A stretch of 64,000 bases of DNA from contig NZ_CP136051.1 in the NCBI RefSeq assembly GCF_032999765.1, positions 2,890,417 to 2,954,416 of the forward strand, read 5' to 3'. The translations under genes were made by a program, and so were the position numbers. This DNA comes from Imperialibacter roseus. Lineage in GTDB: Bacteria; Bacteroidota; Bacteroidia; Cytophagales; Cyclobacteriaceae. The notes beneath the pieces were generated by a model. The model was not told the DNA's origin and ran no database searches. It saw only the letters and a program-made list of their open reading frames with translations. Below, piece by piece: positions 25,722 to 36,420 of this stretch (the first letter of the stretch is position 1; every line of letters begins with the position of its first letter).

Positions 25722-26996
25722 ATGAAACGACTACCCCTCATTTTTCTGGCAGGAATTCTCCTCACCTGCCAGCCCCTCCAGGATCCGGCTTCCTCTGCGC
25801 TTACTTTTGGCACCCCGAAGGCTGCCGGGTTCTCCCCCACCCGATTGGCCAGGATCGACACCTCTCTGCAGGAATGGGTAGACAAAGGCTGGATAAATGG
25901 TGCCGTTGGTTTGATCGCACGAAATGGCAAAATTGTTTACTATAAGGGCGTTGGCTACGACGATCTCGAAACTAAAGAGGCGTTGGATAGAGAAGGCATT
26001 TTCAGAATTGCCTCGCAAACGAAAGCTATCACAAGTGTGGCTGCCATGATGCTGTACGAGGAAGGAAAATTTCTGCTGGATGACCCTGTGGCGAACTACA
26101 TTTCCTCCTTCAAAAACGCTCAGGTTTTGGACACGTTCAGCCCGGAAGACACCACTTACACCACCGTTCCGGCGAACAGGGCGATTACCATACGAGACCT
26201 GCTTACACACACCTCCGGTATAGACTATGCACAAATAGGCAGCCAGGAGGCGCAGGCAATTTACGCTAAAAACAATATCACTGCCGGGTTGGATGTATAT
26301 GAGGGAACCCTGGGCGACGCAATGGTCAGGTTGGGAAGCCTGCCTCTCACACATCAGCCCGGTGAGCGATGGACATATGGGCTCAATACCGACTTAATAG
26401 GCCGCCTTGTCGAGATCTGGTCAGGGATGACGTTGGAAGAATTCTTCAACGCCCGCATTTTCAAACCACTGGGCATGGAAGACACCTATTTCAATATCCC
26501 GGAAGCAAAGGCTGACCGTTTGGTGAACTTCTTTTTGGAGGACTCCACCGGTTTGAAAAAAAGTGAAAACGCCCTGGGTGGTGATATGAACTTCCCCCTT
26601 CGGAAAAAAAGCTATTTCTCCGGTGGCGGTGGATTGTCGTCCACCATTTACGATTACGCTATTTTTCTTCAGATGCTATTGAATGGTGGGGAGTATGATG
26701 GAGTGCGCCTGCTTTCACGTAACACTGTGCGGATGATGACCATGAACCAAATTGGTGACCTGAAATTTGGGGTGAACAAATTCGGATTAGGATTCGAGGT
26801 CGTTTCAGCAGCAGGAAGTGGCAAATTCCCCTCCAATGAGGGCACCTACAGTTGGGGTGGTGCATTCTCCACCAGTTATTGGGTTGACCCCAAAGAAAAA
26901 ATGGTGATCCTTTTCTATCAGCAAATGTGGGGTTCTCATACCAACACGACTGGCAACACCTTTAAAGTGCTGGCCTACCAGGCACTGGTTGACTGA
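25722..26996 (+). CDS. Lipoprotein serine hydrolase (class C beta-lactamase/esterase family)
   Basis: 424 residues. A lipoprotein signal with lipobox LLTC (C16) anchors it outside the cytoplasmic membrane. The catalytic SxxK is S98-Q-T-K101, the YxN triad residue is in WTYGLNTDLIGRLVE, and GGGGLSS stands near the position of the third motif. The family includes esterases, D-aminopeptidases and beta-lactamases, so substrate and any antibiotic effect are unknown. No AmpR-like regulator or peptidoglycan gene is nearby. Confidence 0.9.
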   Translation: MKRLPLIFLAGILLTCQPLQDPASSALTFGTPKAAGFSPTRLARIDTSLQEWVDKGWINGAVGLIARNGKIVYYKGVGYDDLETKEALDREGIFRIASQTKAITSVAAMMLYEEGKFLLDDPVANYISSFKNAQVLDTFSPEDTTYTTVPANRAITIRDLLTHTSGIDYAQIGSQEAQAIYAKNNITAGLDVYEGTLGDAMVRLGSLPLTHQPGERWTYGLNTDLIGRLVEIWSGMTLEEFFNARIFKPLGMEDTYFNIPEAKADRLVNFFLEDSTGLKKSENALGGDMNFPLRKKSYFSGGGGLSSTIYDYAIFLQMLLNGGEYDGVRLLSRNTVRMMTMNQIGDLKFGVNKFGLGFEVVSAAGSGKFPSNEGTYSWGGAFSTSYWVDPKEKMVILFYQQMWGSHTNTTGNTFKVLAYQALVD

Positions 26997-27191
26997 CAAG
27001 AATAAGGGAATATGCGATCGTGGAGAGAGCTCCTTTGACAAAAGGTCATAAAAAAGACTTATTGACCGCAAATTTGTTATCTTCACATACCGGCGAATTT
27101 TTATACGTCACTACTGCTCTAGAGTTTAATATTTCAGTATTGATCAAGTTTTTGATTATTTGAAGGAAATGTAACTCTCAAAAGGCTGAAG

Positions 27192-27851
27192 ATGGCTGAA
27201 ATAAAAGTGCTTGTTGTCGATAGTTTCGAACTTGCCAGGTATGGGCTCAGGGAAATCCTCCAATCCGATCCAGATTTTAACTGTCTCGCTACTTTGTCCA
27301 GTGGAAAAGAAGCGCTCGTTTTTTGCGAGACGCACCAGGTCGACGTTATTCTTATTGACATCGCCCCACCCCAGGTTGACGGTATAGAAATAACCAGAGA
27401 GATTTTAGGCCATGGAAGGTCAGAGAAAGTAATAGGGCTCATCTCCAATCACAAACTTGAATACTTGCAGGGCATGATTCGTGCGGGAGCCAACGGCTAC
27501 CTTCTTAAAACTGCCCACAAAGACCAAATCGGAGATGCTATTCACAAAGTGCACCGGGGTGAAGTTTACTTTTGCGAAGACGTACAAAAAGACCTGGCAG
27601 AAATCATCCGGAGGCACTTACACTTTTCTCCCAACGGTGAGCTACTGAAAGATCTAACCCGGCAGGAAAAAAAGGTTTTGAAGTACGTATCACGTGATTT
27701 CACCAACAAGGAAATTGCTCAAGAACTTTTCATAAGTCCCAGAACTGTAGAAACCCACAAGCGTAATTTGATCAGCAAGTTGGGCTTAAAAGACGCCAGA
27801 GACCTGCGTCGCTATTCATTGAGAGTAGCCCAAGAGCAACAAAACTCGTAG
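27192..27851 (+). CDS. NarL/LuxR-family response regulator
   Basis: 219 residues. The receiver domain has the phospho-acceptor D56 (VILIDIAPP) and the conserved Lys in GYLLKTAHKDQ. A C-terminal LuxR-type HTH reads LTRQEKKVLKYVSRDFTNKEIAQELFISPRTVETHKRNLI. It probably activates or represses promoters on phosphorylation. The kinase gene at 27988 follows after a 136-nt gap and may be its partner, although that gap makes separate transcription possible. Confidence 0.93.
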   Translation: MAEIKVLVVDSFELARYGLREILQSDPDFNCLATLSSGKEALVFCETHQVDVILIDIAPPQVDGIEITREILGHGRSEKVIGLISNHKLEYLQGMIRAGANGYLLKTAHKDQIGDAIHKVHRGEVYFCEDVQKDLAEIIRRHLHFSPNGELLKDLTRQEKKVLKYVSRDFTNKEIAQELFISPRTVETHKRNLISKLGLKDARDLRRYSLRVAQEQQNS

Positions 27852-27987
27852 AAAACACGCATAAAACGCTTACGTGTCTTCACTTAAATTGTACTTATAT
27901 AAGATTTTTTTTAAAACAATTGTCTTAGTTTTTAGTTGGCAGTAATTTTTATCCTTACTTCTGTGAATGACTAAGCCCCGGTAACCT

Positions 27988-29658
27988 ATGAGCTACTCGC
28001 ATCTGGTGACAAAACTGCAACCTGGCTTCTCGCTCGATGACATGGAAGCGCTTCAGGCATTTCATAGCTTTTACCTAAAATATCAAACCCAGGTAACACA
28101 GGATTTACGGCATACCCTGTCACACCACCCCATCTTCGGGCCAATTTTAAAAAACCAGGATCTTGACACCCAGCTAAAAGAGGAACGGCTATCCAGCGAA
28201 CTACAGGAGAGTGCCATTATGAAAGGTGAGTGGGAGCCCTATACCCGCCACCTCATGAGGCAGGGGACAGCTTATGGTCAAATGGGACTTGAGTTTCATG
28301 ATTGGTATAGTGTAGTCAAACTCTTCAGAGAAAAACTGCAACCGTACCTGGTTGAGGAGTATCACGGTAATGTGGATCATCTATTAAGAGTATGGAACGG
28401 CGCTGACAAACTCCTGGATTATACCATGTCGTCGATAGCTGCCGCTTATATGGGAGCCAAGAACAATCGGATATTAGAAGAAAAAACCAGGGCTCAGACG
28501 GCGCTTGAGGAATTACAATCGATACAAGAACGGTTCCGGCTTGCCATTGAAGGTTCAAGTGCAGGTATTTGGGATTGGGACATCCGCACCAACGAAGTGT
28601 TTTATGCACCCAGGTTTAAAGCGCTGCTGGGCTACGAAGAGCATGAATTTGCCGATCAATTTGATTCCTTTGCAAATGCTCTTCACCCGAGAGACAAAAA
28701 ATACGTTTTTGAGAAAATAAATGCCACACTGGAAAATGATGTTCCTTATGATGTAATCTACCGCCTTAAGACGAAAAAGCGTGGATACCGCTGGTTTCTC
28801 ACAAGAGGTAAAGTACTCCGGGACGAACTGGGAATTGCCTACCGAATGGCTGGATCCATTTCGGACATCACAAATGCTAAAAAAGCGGAAGAGGAAGTCA
28901 AAAAGCTAAATGCTACGCTGGAGCAAAAAGTGAAGGAAAGAACCACCGATCTACAGGAGACCAACAAAGAACTTGAGAGTTTCAGCTATACCGTTTCACA
29001 TGACCTTCGGGCGCCGCTCCGAGCGATAGATGGCTTTTCCAAAGTTTTGGTTTCCAGCCTCGGCGGAAAAATAGAACCCGATGCATTGCACTACCTTGAA
29101 GTCATCATTGAGAATGTAGGAAAAATGGGGCACCTGATTGATGACCTTCTCGCATTTTCAAGAATGAGCAGGCGAGAAAAAAGAGAGGTTACTTTTGACA
29201 CATGTCAGCTTGTTAATGAAGTTTTCAACGACCTCATGCAGATAGAAGACGGGAAAAAAACCACGCTAAAACTAGACAAGCACCTGCCTCCAATGTTTGC
29301 AGACAGGGAAATGATGAAGCATGTGTTTGCTAATTTACTAGGCAACGCCATTAAGTTTAGCGGATCCCGCCAAAAACCACTGGTTGAAGTCGGCTACCAA
29401 ACAAGTCAGTATGAACTAGTCTACTTTGTTCGGGACAACGGCGTAGGTTTTGATATGAAATATGCAAAAAAGCTATTTGGTATCTTCCAGCGCCTTCACA
29501 GCGAAGATGAATTTGAAGGTACTGGCGTAGGGCTTGCCATCGTGCAACGCATCATTCACCGACACGGAGGAAAGATTTGGGTCGATTCAGAAGAAGAAAA
29601 GGGGGCCACGTTTTATTTTTCGCTTTCCACAAATGAAAAACAAAATGACAAAGGATAA
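27988..29658 (+). CDS. PAS-domain sensor histidine kinase
   Basis: 556 residues, no membrane segment. Residues 1-165 are a helical sensor-like region (perhaps RsbR_N or globin-like, not certain). Then come a short coiled coil, a PAS/PAC domain (about 180-300, [16 protein letters not shown]), a second coiled coil, HisKA with phospho-acceptor H338 ([17 protein letters not shown]), and HATPase_c with N ([11 protein letters not shown]), G1 ([10 protein letters not shown]) and G2 ([13 protein letters not shown]) boxes. This is the phytochrome-like cytoplasmic kinase type. Its 3' end overlaps the single-domain receiver gene, which is its most likely target. Confidence 0.93.
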   Translation: MSYSHLVTKLQPGFSLDDMEALQAFHSFYLKYQTQVTQDLRHTLSHHPIFGPILKNQDLDTQLKEERLSSELQESAIMKGEWEPYTRHLMRQGTAYGQMGLEFHDWYSVVKLFREKLQPYLVEEYHGNVDHLLRVWNGADKLLDYTMSSIAAAYMGAKNNRILEEKTRAQTALEELQSIQERFRLAIEGSSAGIWDWDIRTNEVFYAPRFKALLGYEEHEFADQFDSFANALHPRDKKYVFEKINATLENDVPYDVIYRLKTKKRGYRWFLTRGKVLRDELGIAYRMAGSISDITNAKKAEEEVKKLNATLEQKVKERTTDLQETNKELESFSYTVSHDLRAPLRAIDGFSKVLVSSLGGKIEPDALHYLEVIIENVGKMGHLIDDLLAFSRMSRREKREVTFDTCQLVNEVFNDLMQIEDGKKTTLKLDKHLPPMFADREMMKHVFANLLGNAIKFSGSRQKPLVEVGYQTSQYELVYFVRDNGVGFDMKYAKKLFGIFQRLHSEDEFEGTGVGLAIVQRIIHRHGGKIWVDSEEEKGATFYFSLSTNEKQNDKG

Positions 29659-30088
29659 TATTGTTGAAATCCTGCTCGTTGAAGACAACAAGCACGACGC
29701 CGAACTGGCGATACTGGCGCTCAAGGAAGCCAAGCTTTTTAACAACGTAGTTTGGCTGAAAGACGGAAAGGAAGCTCTCGACTTCCTGTTTGGTGATGGG
29801 CAATTCAAAGGACGAGACATCAACCATCACCCAAAGGTAATTCTTCTTGACCTGAAGATGCCTAAGGTAGACGGCTTAGAGGTACTGCGTGAAATAAGGG
29901 CACATAAAAACACAAGAAAAATTCCGGTGGTAATTCTTACGTCTTCGAGAGAAGACCAGGATATCGTTATAAGCTACGAGCTTGGAGTCAATAGCTTTAT
30001 TGTGAAGCCTGTTGATTTTGATCAATTCACCAGGTGTGTAAAAGAAATTGGTTACTATTGGGCGCTCATCAACCAGTATTCTGGATAG
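29645..30088 (+). CDS. Single-domain response regulator (Rcp1-like)
   Basis: 147 residues from the ATG at 29645, overlapping the kinase stop by 14 nt; an ATG at 29633 is an alternative. It is a receiver only: acidic pocket E13-D14, phospho-acceptor D69 in [11 protein letters not shown], Thr/Ser in ILTSS, Lys in [10 protein letters not shown]. The length and [12 protein letters not shown] insertion are typical of receivers that pair with phytochrome-like kinases. It should pass phosphate onward or bind a protein target, since it has no output domain. Confidence 0.92.
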   Translation: MTKDNIVEILLVEDNKHDAELAILALKEAKLFNNVVWLKDGKEALDFLFGDGQFKGRDINHHPKVILLDLKMPKVDGLEVLREIRAHKNTRKIPVVILTSSREDQDIVISYELGVNSFIVKPVDFDQFTRCVKEIGYYWALINQYSG

Positions 30089-30137
30089 TATATCTGGAAA
30101 AAAATATTGATAATGAATCAGATCCGCAGGGTACGGT

Positions 30138-33100
30138 ATGCAACACAAACCTTTAAAAGTACTTATTGTCGAGGATTTCAGCAGCGATGCGGAGCTAGTC
30201 AAACTGAGCCTCACGAATTTCGACTTCCAGTGCCTTTTTGAGGTCTGCGCCTCAAAAAGGCAGTATTCGAAATTGATTGTGGATTTCAAGCCAGACATAG
30301 TTTTATCCGATTTTAATCTACCCGGATTTAATGGATTGGCGGCACTTTCTCAATTACGGGAGCATGACGACCTGACTCCATTTATCTTTGTAACAGGCAC
30401 CCTCACTGAAGACAACGCAGTGGAAGCCATGCGCCAGGGGGTAACTGATTTTATTCTCAAAAAAGATCTTGGCCATTTGCCCGCCGCTGTGCTTCGGGCG
30501 ATGCGTGAAAAAAAACACAAGATGGACAAGCAGGAGGTGTTGAACCGCCTGGAAGCAAGTGAAAAGCGTTTTGCAGCACTTGTTCAGGAAGGATCCGACC
30601 TCATAGGTGTACTCGATATCGAAGCCAACTACCTGTTTGTCAGCAAGTCGTCCGAAAGAGTTTTGGGGATAAAACCAGATGTCTTTATTGGAAAAAGTGC
30701 ATTTGATTTTATCCACCCCGACGACGAAGCCTGGGTTCGCCAAAAATTCAGCACGCTAACAGCAAATAAACGGGTGCTGATTGGGCCTTTTCGTTTCAAA
30801 AATAGCAAGGGTGATTGGCGGTGGATCGAAACTATCGCCACCAACACCTTAGAAGATACAGCAATCAAGGGCATCATCGTGAACTCCAGGGATATCACAG
30901 ATAAGATTCACCGGGAAGAAGCGCTTAAGCTAAGCAATGAAAGGTACCGCCTGGCATCGCTGGCCACCAAGGACATCATTTACGATTGGGAGCTGGATAG
31001 TAACCACGTCACCAGAATGGGGGACGGCATCAACAGGTTGTTTGGCTATACACAAAACGACCTGCAATCCGACGCCAGGTTTTGGGAGCAGCACGTGCAC
31101 CCCGACGATAAAGATCTAGCATATAAAAAGCTGCAAACTGCCCTTGGCACACCTTCAGAGCGCTATTGTGAACATGAATATCGCTTTCAGAAAGCCGATG
31201 GAAGCTTCGCATGGGTGTATGACAAAGGCTATATTATCAGGGATAAGACTGGCAAGGCGATCCGGCTGGTCGGCGCCCTCAGGGATGTGACGGAGCAAAA
31301 AAGCCAGTTGGCCCAACAGGAGCTTGTTGCTTTCCTACGAAGAGAAATTGGCACCCCAGGCCCGTTTAAGCAAGCGGCCATCAATCTGCTTAAGCTTATT
31401 ACCGACTACGCTGGCGTAGAGGTCGGCGAATTATGGTTGACCGCAGTCGATGACACACAGCTAAATCTGGTGGCTCACTTTGGGCGATCAAAGAAATCCG
31501 AAGCGCTGTACCCAATAGCTCATCAAAATCACTTTTTTGAACGGGGAAAGGGCCTTCCCGGCAAAGTATGGGTCGGTAAAAAAATTGTAGTTTGGCGAAA
31601 CCTGGACTCGAACACTGATTTTCAACGACGAAAAGAAGCAACAGAAGCCGGGCTATCTATTGCCTACGGAGCACCTATTCTTTACGGTCAAAAAGTAATT
31701 GGCGTTTTTGTATTTTTCGATCAGCGTGAGCATCATAGTTTTACAGATCTGTCCAATGTGCTATCGGCCATTGGAACACAACTGGGCCCCGATATTCAAA
31801 GAAAGAAGTTGGAAGAAGAACTCAATAGCTTTTTTGATCTGTCGACCGACATTTTGGCAATAGCAGGGACAGATGGTTTCTACAAAAAAGTAAACCCGGC
31901 ATTTTCCAGAATACTTGGCTACTCTCAGGAAGAAATTTTGAAGATACCTTATCTGAAATTTATTCATCCTGAAGACAGAAAAAAAACCGTTTCTGAATTG
32001 ACAACCCTTGAATCGGGCATGTCAACTCACAATTTTGAAATCAGGTATACCACTAAAGACAATAAAGAAATTTGGCTTTCGTGGTCGTCAACTCCCCTTC
32101 CTGAGCAAAATCTTATGTACGCAGTGGGCAAGGACATTACTGAAAAAAAGAAGACCGAAAAGGCCTTGCAAGAATCTCTTGGTCAACTCAAGACAGCGCA
32201 ACAAATTGCTAAACTCGGCTACTGGACACATGACTTCAAAACTAATGAGCCAAAGTGGGCAGAGGAAATGTTTATGATCTGGGAGCAGAATCCTGCAAAA
32301 TGGAAGCCCACATTCGAGAACCTGAAAAAGACCGTACATGGTGAGGACCAAAAGAAGCTACTTGGGCTTAATTTGACAAAACTGGAAGGTCTTCAAAGAA
32401 ATAGCAAAGAGTACCGGATTGAAACCCCCTCGGGGGAAATAAAATGGATTTCCGAAATCATTACTGTTTATAACGACGAAAACGGGCAGCCGGAAAGAAT
32501 GGATGGTGTGGCCCAGGATATTACCGAAAGAAAGAAATTAGAGCTTCTATATCGGGAAATTGGGCAGCTGGCAAAAGTAGGTGCCTGGGAACTTGATTTA
32601 GTGAAACAAAATCTCTTTTGGTCGTCGATCACGAAAGAAATTCATGAAGTGGCCTACGATTTTACACCCGAGCTGGATAGGGCCATCGATTTTTACAAGG
32701 CCGGAAAAAGCAGGGACACTATTACCAGACAAGTAAATATGGCCATAGAGAGCGGAATGGCTTTTGATGTTGAACTCCAGATTGTCACTGCCAAAGGCAA
32801 TGAGAGGTGGATCAGAACAACAGGAAAACCCGAATTTATCAACAACAAGTGTGTGAGACTTGTAGGAAGCTTTCAGGACATCCACGCCCGAAAAGTAGCT
32901 GAAGAAGAACGTAAGGAAATATTGGAGAGTATCACGGATGGTTTTTTTGCTGTTGACAAAACATGGAAGGTTATCTTCTGGAATACGGCAGCTTCCCAAA
33001 TGCTTGGTGTATCAAAGGCAGAAGAAATTGTGGGCCAGGAATTGTGGGCCGAGGTGCCCATTCTGAAGAAGTCGAAATTTTACCCACAGGCACACCATGC

Positions 33101-33878
33101 GCTTGAAAGACAGCAGCCTTTTGTTGCTGTAGAAGAGTTTAAGGTACGAAAACGCTGGTTCGAAATTTCACTTTTCCCCAAATCCGGCGGATTGTCAGTC
33201 TATTTCAAAGACATAACTAAAGAAACTGAACAGCAGCAGCAAATCCTTGAGATCAAGAACAATCTGGACGCCACCATCAACAGTACCAATGACCTGATCT
33301 TTTCTATAGATCGTAATATGCGCCTCATATCGGCCAACAGAGCATTTCGTGATCGCCTAAGAACAGACCTGAACGTAGAACTGAAAGAAGGGCAGCCAAT
33401 TGAGGCACCAGATGCAGGAGGAGAAACGAGCAATAAGTGGGCGGCGCACCTGACCAGGGCATTGACAGGAGAGCAATTCAGCATCACTGAAGAGGATGTT
33501 TTGGGTGATAGAACCATGTATTCGCTCGTTTCTTTCAACCCCTTTATGGAGGATGGCGCATGCGTTGGAGCTGCTTGTTTCATCAAAGACATCACGGAAA
33601 GGACGCTTCAATTGAAAGCCATTGAAGAACAAAATAAAAGATTGAGCGAGATCGCCTGGATGCAGTCGCACGTTGTACGTGCACCCGTAGCACGAATCAT
33701 GGGGTTGATTGAATTGATCTCATCGGCCCATTCCAAGGAGGAAGACAAAGCTCAGTTGCTCGAGTATGTAGATTTGTCGGCAAAGCAGCTCGACGGAATC
33801 ATCAGAGACATCACCGCCAAAACAGCGAAAATTGATCCGTTAAACCACAGTGATCGAAATCGCTCTGAGCAAAGTTGA
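30138..33878 (+). CDS. REC / multi-PAS / GAF signalling protein with DHp but no ATPase domain
   Basis: 1,246 residues. An N-terminal receiver (D58 in VLSDFNLPG) is followed by repeated PAS/PAC units, a GAF domain (about 400-560, FLRREIGTPGPFKQAAINLLKL) and more PAS units, roughly seven in all. A C-terminal dimerisation and phospho-transfer helix pair has H1178 in WMQSHVVRAPVARIMGLIEL. The protein ends about 70 residues later, with none of the N, G1 or G2 boxes of a histidine-kinase ATPase. It can therefore probably be phosphorylated but not phosphorylate itself. Similar proteins ending at this helix occur in Bacteroidota. It follows the kinase and receiver genes and may be part of their relay. 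Confidence 0.88.
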   Translation: MQHKPLKVLIVEDFSSDAELVKLSLTNFDFQCLFEVCASKRQYSKLIVDFKPDIVLSDFNLPGFNGLAALSQLREHDDLTPFIFVTGTLTEDNAVEAMRQGVTDFILKKDLGHLPAAVLRAMREKKHKMDKQEVLNRLEASEKRFAALVQEGSDLIGVLDIEANYLFVSKSSERVLGIKPDVFIGKSAFDFIHPDDEAWVRQKFSTLTANKRVLIGPFRFKNSKGDWRWIETIATNTLEDTAIKGIIVNSRDITDKIHREEALKLSNERYRLASLATKDIIYDWELDSNHVTRMGDGINRLFGYTQNDLQSDARFWEQHVHPDDKDLAYKKLQTALGTPSERYCEHEYRFQKADGSFAWVYDKGYIIRDKTGKAIRLVGALRDVTEQKSQLAQQELVAFLRREIGTPGPFKQAAINLLKLITDYAGVEVGELWLTAVDDTQLNLVAHFGRSKKSEALYPIAHQNHFFERGKGLPGKVWVGKKIVVWRNLDSNTDFQRRKEATEAGLSIAYGAPILYGQKVIGVFVFFDQREHHSFTDLSNVLSAIGTQLGPDIQRKKLEEELNSFFDLSTDILAIAGTDGFYKKVNPAFSRILGYSQEEILKIPYLKFIHPEDRKKTVSELTTLESGMSTHNFEIRYTTKDNKEIWLSWSSTPLPEQNLMYAVGKDITEKKKTEKALQESLGQLKTAQQIAKLGYWTHDFKTNEPKWAEEMFMIWEQNPAKWKPTFENLKKTVHGEDQKKLLGLNLTKLEGLQRNSKEYRIETPSGEIKWISEIITVYNDENGQPERMDGVAQDITERKKLELLYREIGQLAKVGAWELDLVKQNLFWSSITKEIHEVAYDFTPELDRAIDFYKAGKSRDTITRQVNMAIESGMAFDVELQIVTAKGNERWIRTTGKPEFINNKCVRLVGSFQDIHARKVAEEERKEILESITDGFFAVDKTWKVIFWNTAASQMLGVSKAEEIVGQELWAEVPILKKSKFYPQAHHALERQQPFVAVEEFKVRKRWFEISLFPKSGGLSVYFKDITKETEQQQQILEIKNNLDATINSTNDLIFSIDRNMRLISANRAFRDRLRTDLNVELKEGQPIEAPDAGGETSNKWAAHLTRALTGEQFSITEEDVLGDRTMYSLVSFNPFMEDGACVGAACFIKDITERTLQLKAIEEQNKRLSEIAWMQSHVVRAPVARIMGLIELISSAHSKEEDKAQLLEYVDLSAKQLDGIIRDITAKTAKIDPLNHSDRNRSEQS

Positions 33879-34016
33879 TTGATTTGACAAAACGTGGTAC
33901 TCGGAAACGTACGGATCGTAGAAAAACACGGCCTTCTCACGGGGCGGCCCATCCAACCTCCTTTCGATATCTTATAAATATCGAGTCTCCACGCCCACCT
34001 GCTGAAGATTTTAGGG

Positions 34017-34634
34017 CTACTCCGAAGGCTTAAAGAAGATGAAGATTTGGATAATGAGCCCGATCACAATAAGCGCTCCTATTTCAAGCTTTGCTATGAG
34101 GTTGCTATTTTCGATCGCCCGGTTTGAGTAGTGTATTTGCCTTTTCCCCTCTGCCAACTGCACCTCTGATAAAACGTCGAGGTTGCTGCTGATTCTGGTA
34201 AAATAGGTCTCCGCTTTCTCAATGGCAGCCACCTGATCTGAAGAAGAGTTGCTGTACAATTGCTTTTCAAGCTGAAAGAGCTTGTCCAGATTATTCTCAA
34301 GCGACTCAAAATACTGTGCCTCCTTTGGAGTAAGCTCTGTAGCGGCATATTTCGCCACCAGGGTCTGAATGGAGTCATTGGCTTTTTGATTTGCTTTGGC
34401 CATTTGCTCGTGGTCGCTGGTGTATAGCAGCTTGTTCTTGAGATGTATTTGACGGGAAATTTTGTAGATATAGTCTTTGGCAACAAGTCGGTCGTCCAAA
34501 ACAGTCTCCAGCGACTGCTGTACAATGTCGAAATGATTATTGTCCATGATGTTCGTGGCCAGCACGAGCAAAAACACGACCAGCGAAGCCGCAGCAATCT
34601 TGATCTTTTGAAAATGGGTCAGTTTACGCATCAT
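34017..34634 (-). CDS. Membrane-anchored four-helix-bundle sensor protein (MCP sensor type)
   Basis: 205 residues. One membrane segment lies at 12-28 and another at 183-200, with a helical extracytoplasmic region between them. That region holds the pattern DDRLVAKDYIYKISRQIHLK, as in 4HB_MCP ligand-binding domains. It ends right after the second membrane segment (FFKPSE), with no HAMP, methyl-accepting or kinase domain. It may be a stand-alone membrane sensor that acts through a partner. Nearby signalling genes are on the other strand. Function not assigned. Confidence 0.75.
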   Translation of the reverse strand: MMRKLTHFQKIKIAAASLVVFLLVLATNIMDNNHFDIVQQSLETVLDDRLVAKDYIYKISRQIHLKNKLLYTSDHEQMAKANQKANDSIQTLVAKYAATELTPKEAQYFESLENNLDKLFQLEKQLYSNSSSDQVAAIEKAETYFTRISSNLDVLSEVQLAEGKRQIHYSNRAIENSNLIAKLEIGALIVIGLIIQIFIFFKPSE

Positions 34635-34826
34635 ATTGGGTCAGTTTCTCACATTCACTACGGGAACTTCCACCGGGGGTTAACATTGTTTGACGAGCTC
34701 CAAAGTTTATCCTTTGAATGGTGTTGCAGGGCTATCTTTCCTGCTTTGTTCAACTAAATATAGATAGAAAACCTTCCGGGCCAGGCGGCACGTCTATATT
34801 CGCTAAGTAGAATCGGCAACCATCTC

Positions 34827-36182
34827 CTACTTTACATACACGGTCTTCACGTTTACAAACTCCATCATGCCGTTTTTGGCCAACTCACGGCCATAGCCAG
34901 AACTTTTAGTTCCGCCGAAGGGCAATCGTGGATCCGACTTCACCAACTCGTTGACAAAATAAGCACCGTCGCTGATGTCGGCTGCAAAGCTTAGCGCTTT
35001 CTCAATATTCGTCGTGCATACCGTGGTTCCCAATCCAAATTTCGATTGTTCAGCCAAAGCCAGGGCATGCTTTTCATCTTTGGCTTTGATCATTGGCGCC
35101 AGCGGTCCAAATGTTTCCTCGTCAAAGGCAGGCATGCCCGGAGTAACATTCGTTAAAATGGTAGGCTCGTGAAAGCATTCGTTTTGCTTTCCGCCGAGCA
35201 AGAGCTTCGCCCCAGCTTTGATCGACTCCTGCACCTGCCGCTGAAGCTGATCTGCCAAATCCCTTCGAGCCAGCGTGCCTATCTGAGTGGCGTCATCCAT
35301 GGTGTCTCCAGCCTTCAGCTTTCCAACTGCCTCAACATACTTTGTCACAAACTCATCGAAAACACCTTCGACGATGATAAAGCGCTTAGCCGCAATGCAG
35401 CTCTGCCCGCAATTCATCATTCTTGCCGTGAGCGCTGTCTGAATAGTTTTTTCCATATCGGCATCCTCCAGTACGATAAATCCGTTGCTCCCTCCCAGCT
35501 CAAGCACAGCCTTCTTCAAGTACTTTCCAGCTGTTTGAGCCACCGATTTACCTGCTCCCTCGCTGCCGGTGAGCGTTACTGCCTTTACAGTATCATGAGC
35601 GATAACGTCCTCAATTTTGGTGTGGTGAATAATAAGGTTTTGGAATACTCCTTCAGGAAAACCTACTTTTTGAAACACGCCAGCTATCTGCTCTGCGCAG
35701 CCAAAGACATTGGGGGCATGTTTGAGCAAGGCAACGTTGCCGGCAGTAAGAGAAGGTGCAGCGAACCGGAAGACCTGCCAGAAAGGGAAATTCCAGGGCA
35801 TGATGGCCAGAATGCTTCCCATGGGGTCATGCCGCACGAAGCTTTTTTGCGCTTCCGTCTTTATCACTTCATCAGCCAGGAAATCAGCGGCATTTTCAGC
35901 GTAGTAATCGCATACCCAGGCACACTTGTTCACTTCTCCTCTTGACTCAGAAATTGGCTTACCCATCTCCTGAGTAATCATTTTGGCATACTCCTCCACA
36001 TTATCACGAAGTACAGCGCCTGCTTTTGCTATCAAACGGGCTCGCTCAGCCACGGGTACCTTTCGCCAACTTTGGAAAGCCTTTTGGGCTTTTTCAATCT
36101 TCAAGTCGACTTCCGCCGACGTTTGCTCTTTATAAATTCCTATAACCTGTCCGTTATATGGATTAATGCTCTTGAATTCCAT
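34827..36182 (-). CDS. NAD(P)-dependent aldehyde dehydrogenase, probably succinate-semialdehyde dehydrogenase
   Basis: 451 residues, typical ALDH length. Visible are the cofactor-binding region IMPWNFPFWQVFRFAAPSL, the catalytic Glu in LELGGSNGFIV, the catalytic Cys in MMNCGQSCIAAKRF, and the C-terminal DPRLPFGGTKSSGYGRELA. The pattern is closest to short succinate-semialdehyde dehydrogenases. It is divergent from a GABA aminotransferase gene (start 36421), and together the two convert GABA to succinate. That context supports GabD-type activity, but the exact aldehyde is not proven. Confidence 0.88.
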   Translation of the reverse strand: MEFKSINPYNGQVIGIYKEQTSAEVDLKIEKAQKAFQSWRKVPVAERARLIAKAGAVLRDNVEEYAKMITQEMGKPISESRGEVNKCAWVCDYYAENAADFLADEVIKTEAQKSFVRHDPMGSILAIMPWNFPFWQVFRFAAPSLTAGNVALLKHAPNVFGCAEQIAGVFQKVGFPEGVFQNLIIHHTKIEDVIAHDTVKAVTLTGSEGAGKSVAQTAGKYLKKAVLELGGSNGFIVLEDADMEKTIQTALTARMMNCGQSCIAAKRFIIVEGVFDEFVTKYVEAVGKLKAGDTMDDATQIGTLARRDLADQLQRQVQESIKAGAKLLLGGKQNECFHEPTILTNVTPGMPAFDEETFGPLAPMIKAKDEKHALALAEQSKFGLGTTVCTTNIEKALSFAADISDGAYFVNELVKSDPRLPFGGTKSSGYGRELAKNGMMEFVNVKTVYVK

Positions 36183-36420
36183 TCATCTCAATTTAATGAC
36201 TAATGTAGTCAGTAACTACCGACTCTCTGTAATTGATTCTACGGTACAACAACAATGCATTTTCAGCATTCACTAATAACATTTCCGCCCTCTGCAAATG
36301 ATGATATTTGCTGGTTTAATCCATCATTATCGTCCTTGCACTTAAAAATACAAATCGATGATCTTGAAAGCTTCTGATGATTGAATAATTTGTCGTTTGA
36401 TATCAAAACCGAAGCAGACC

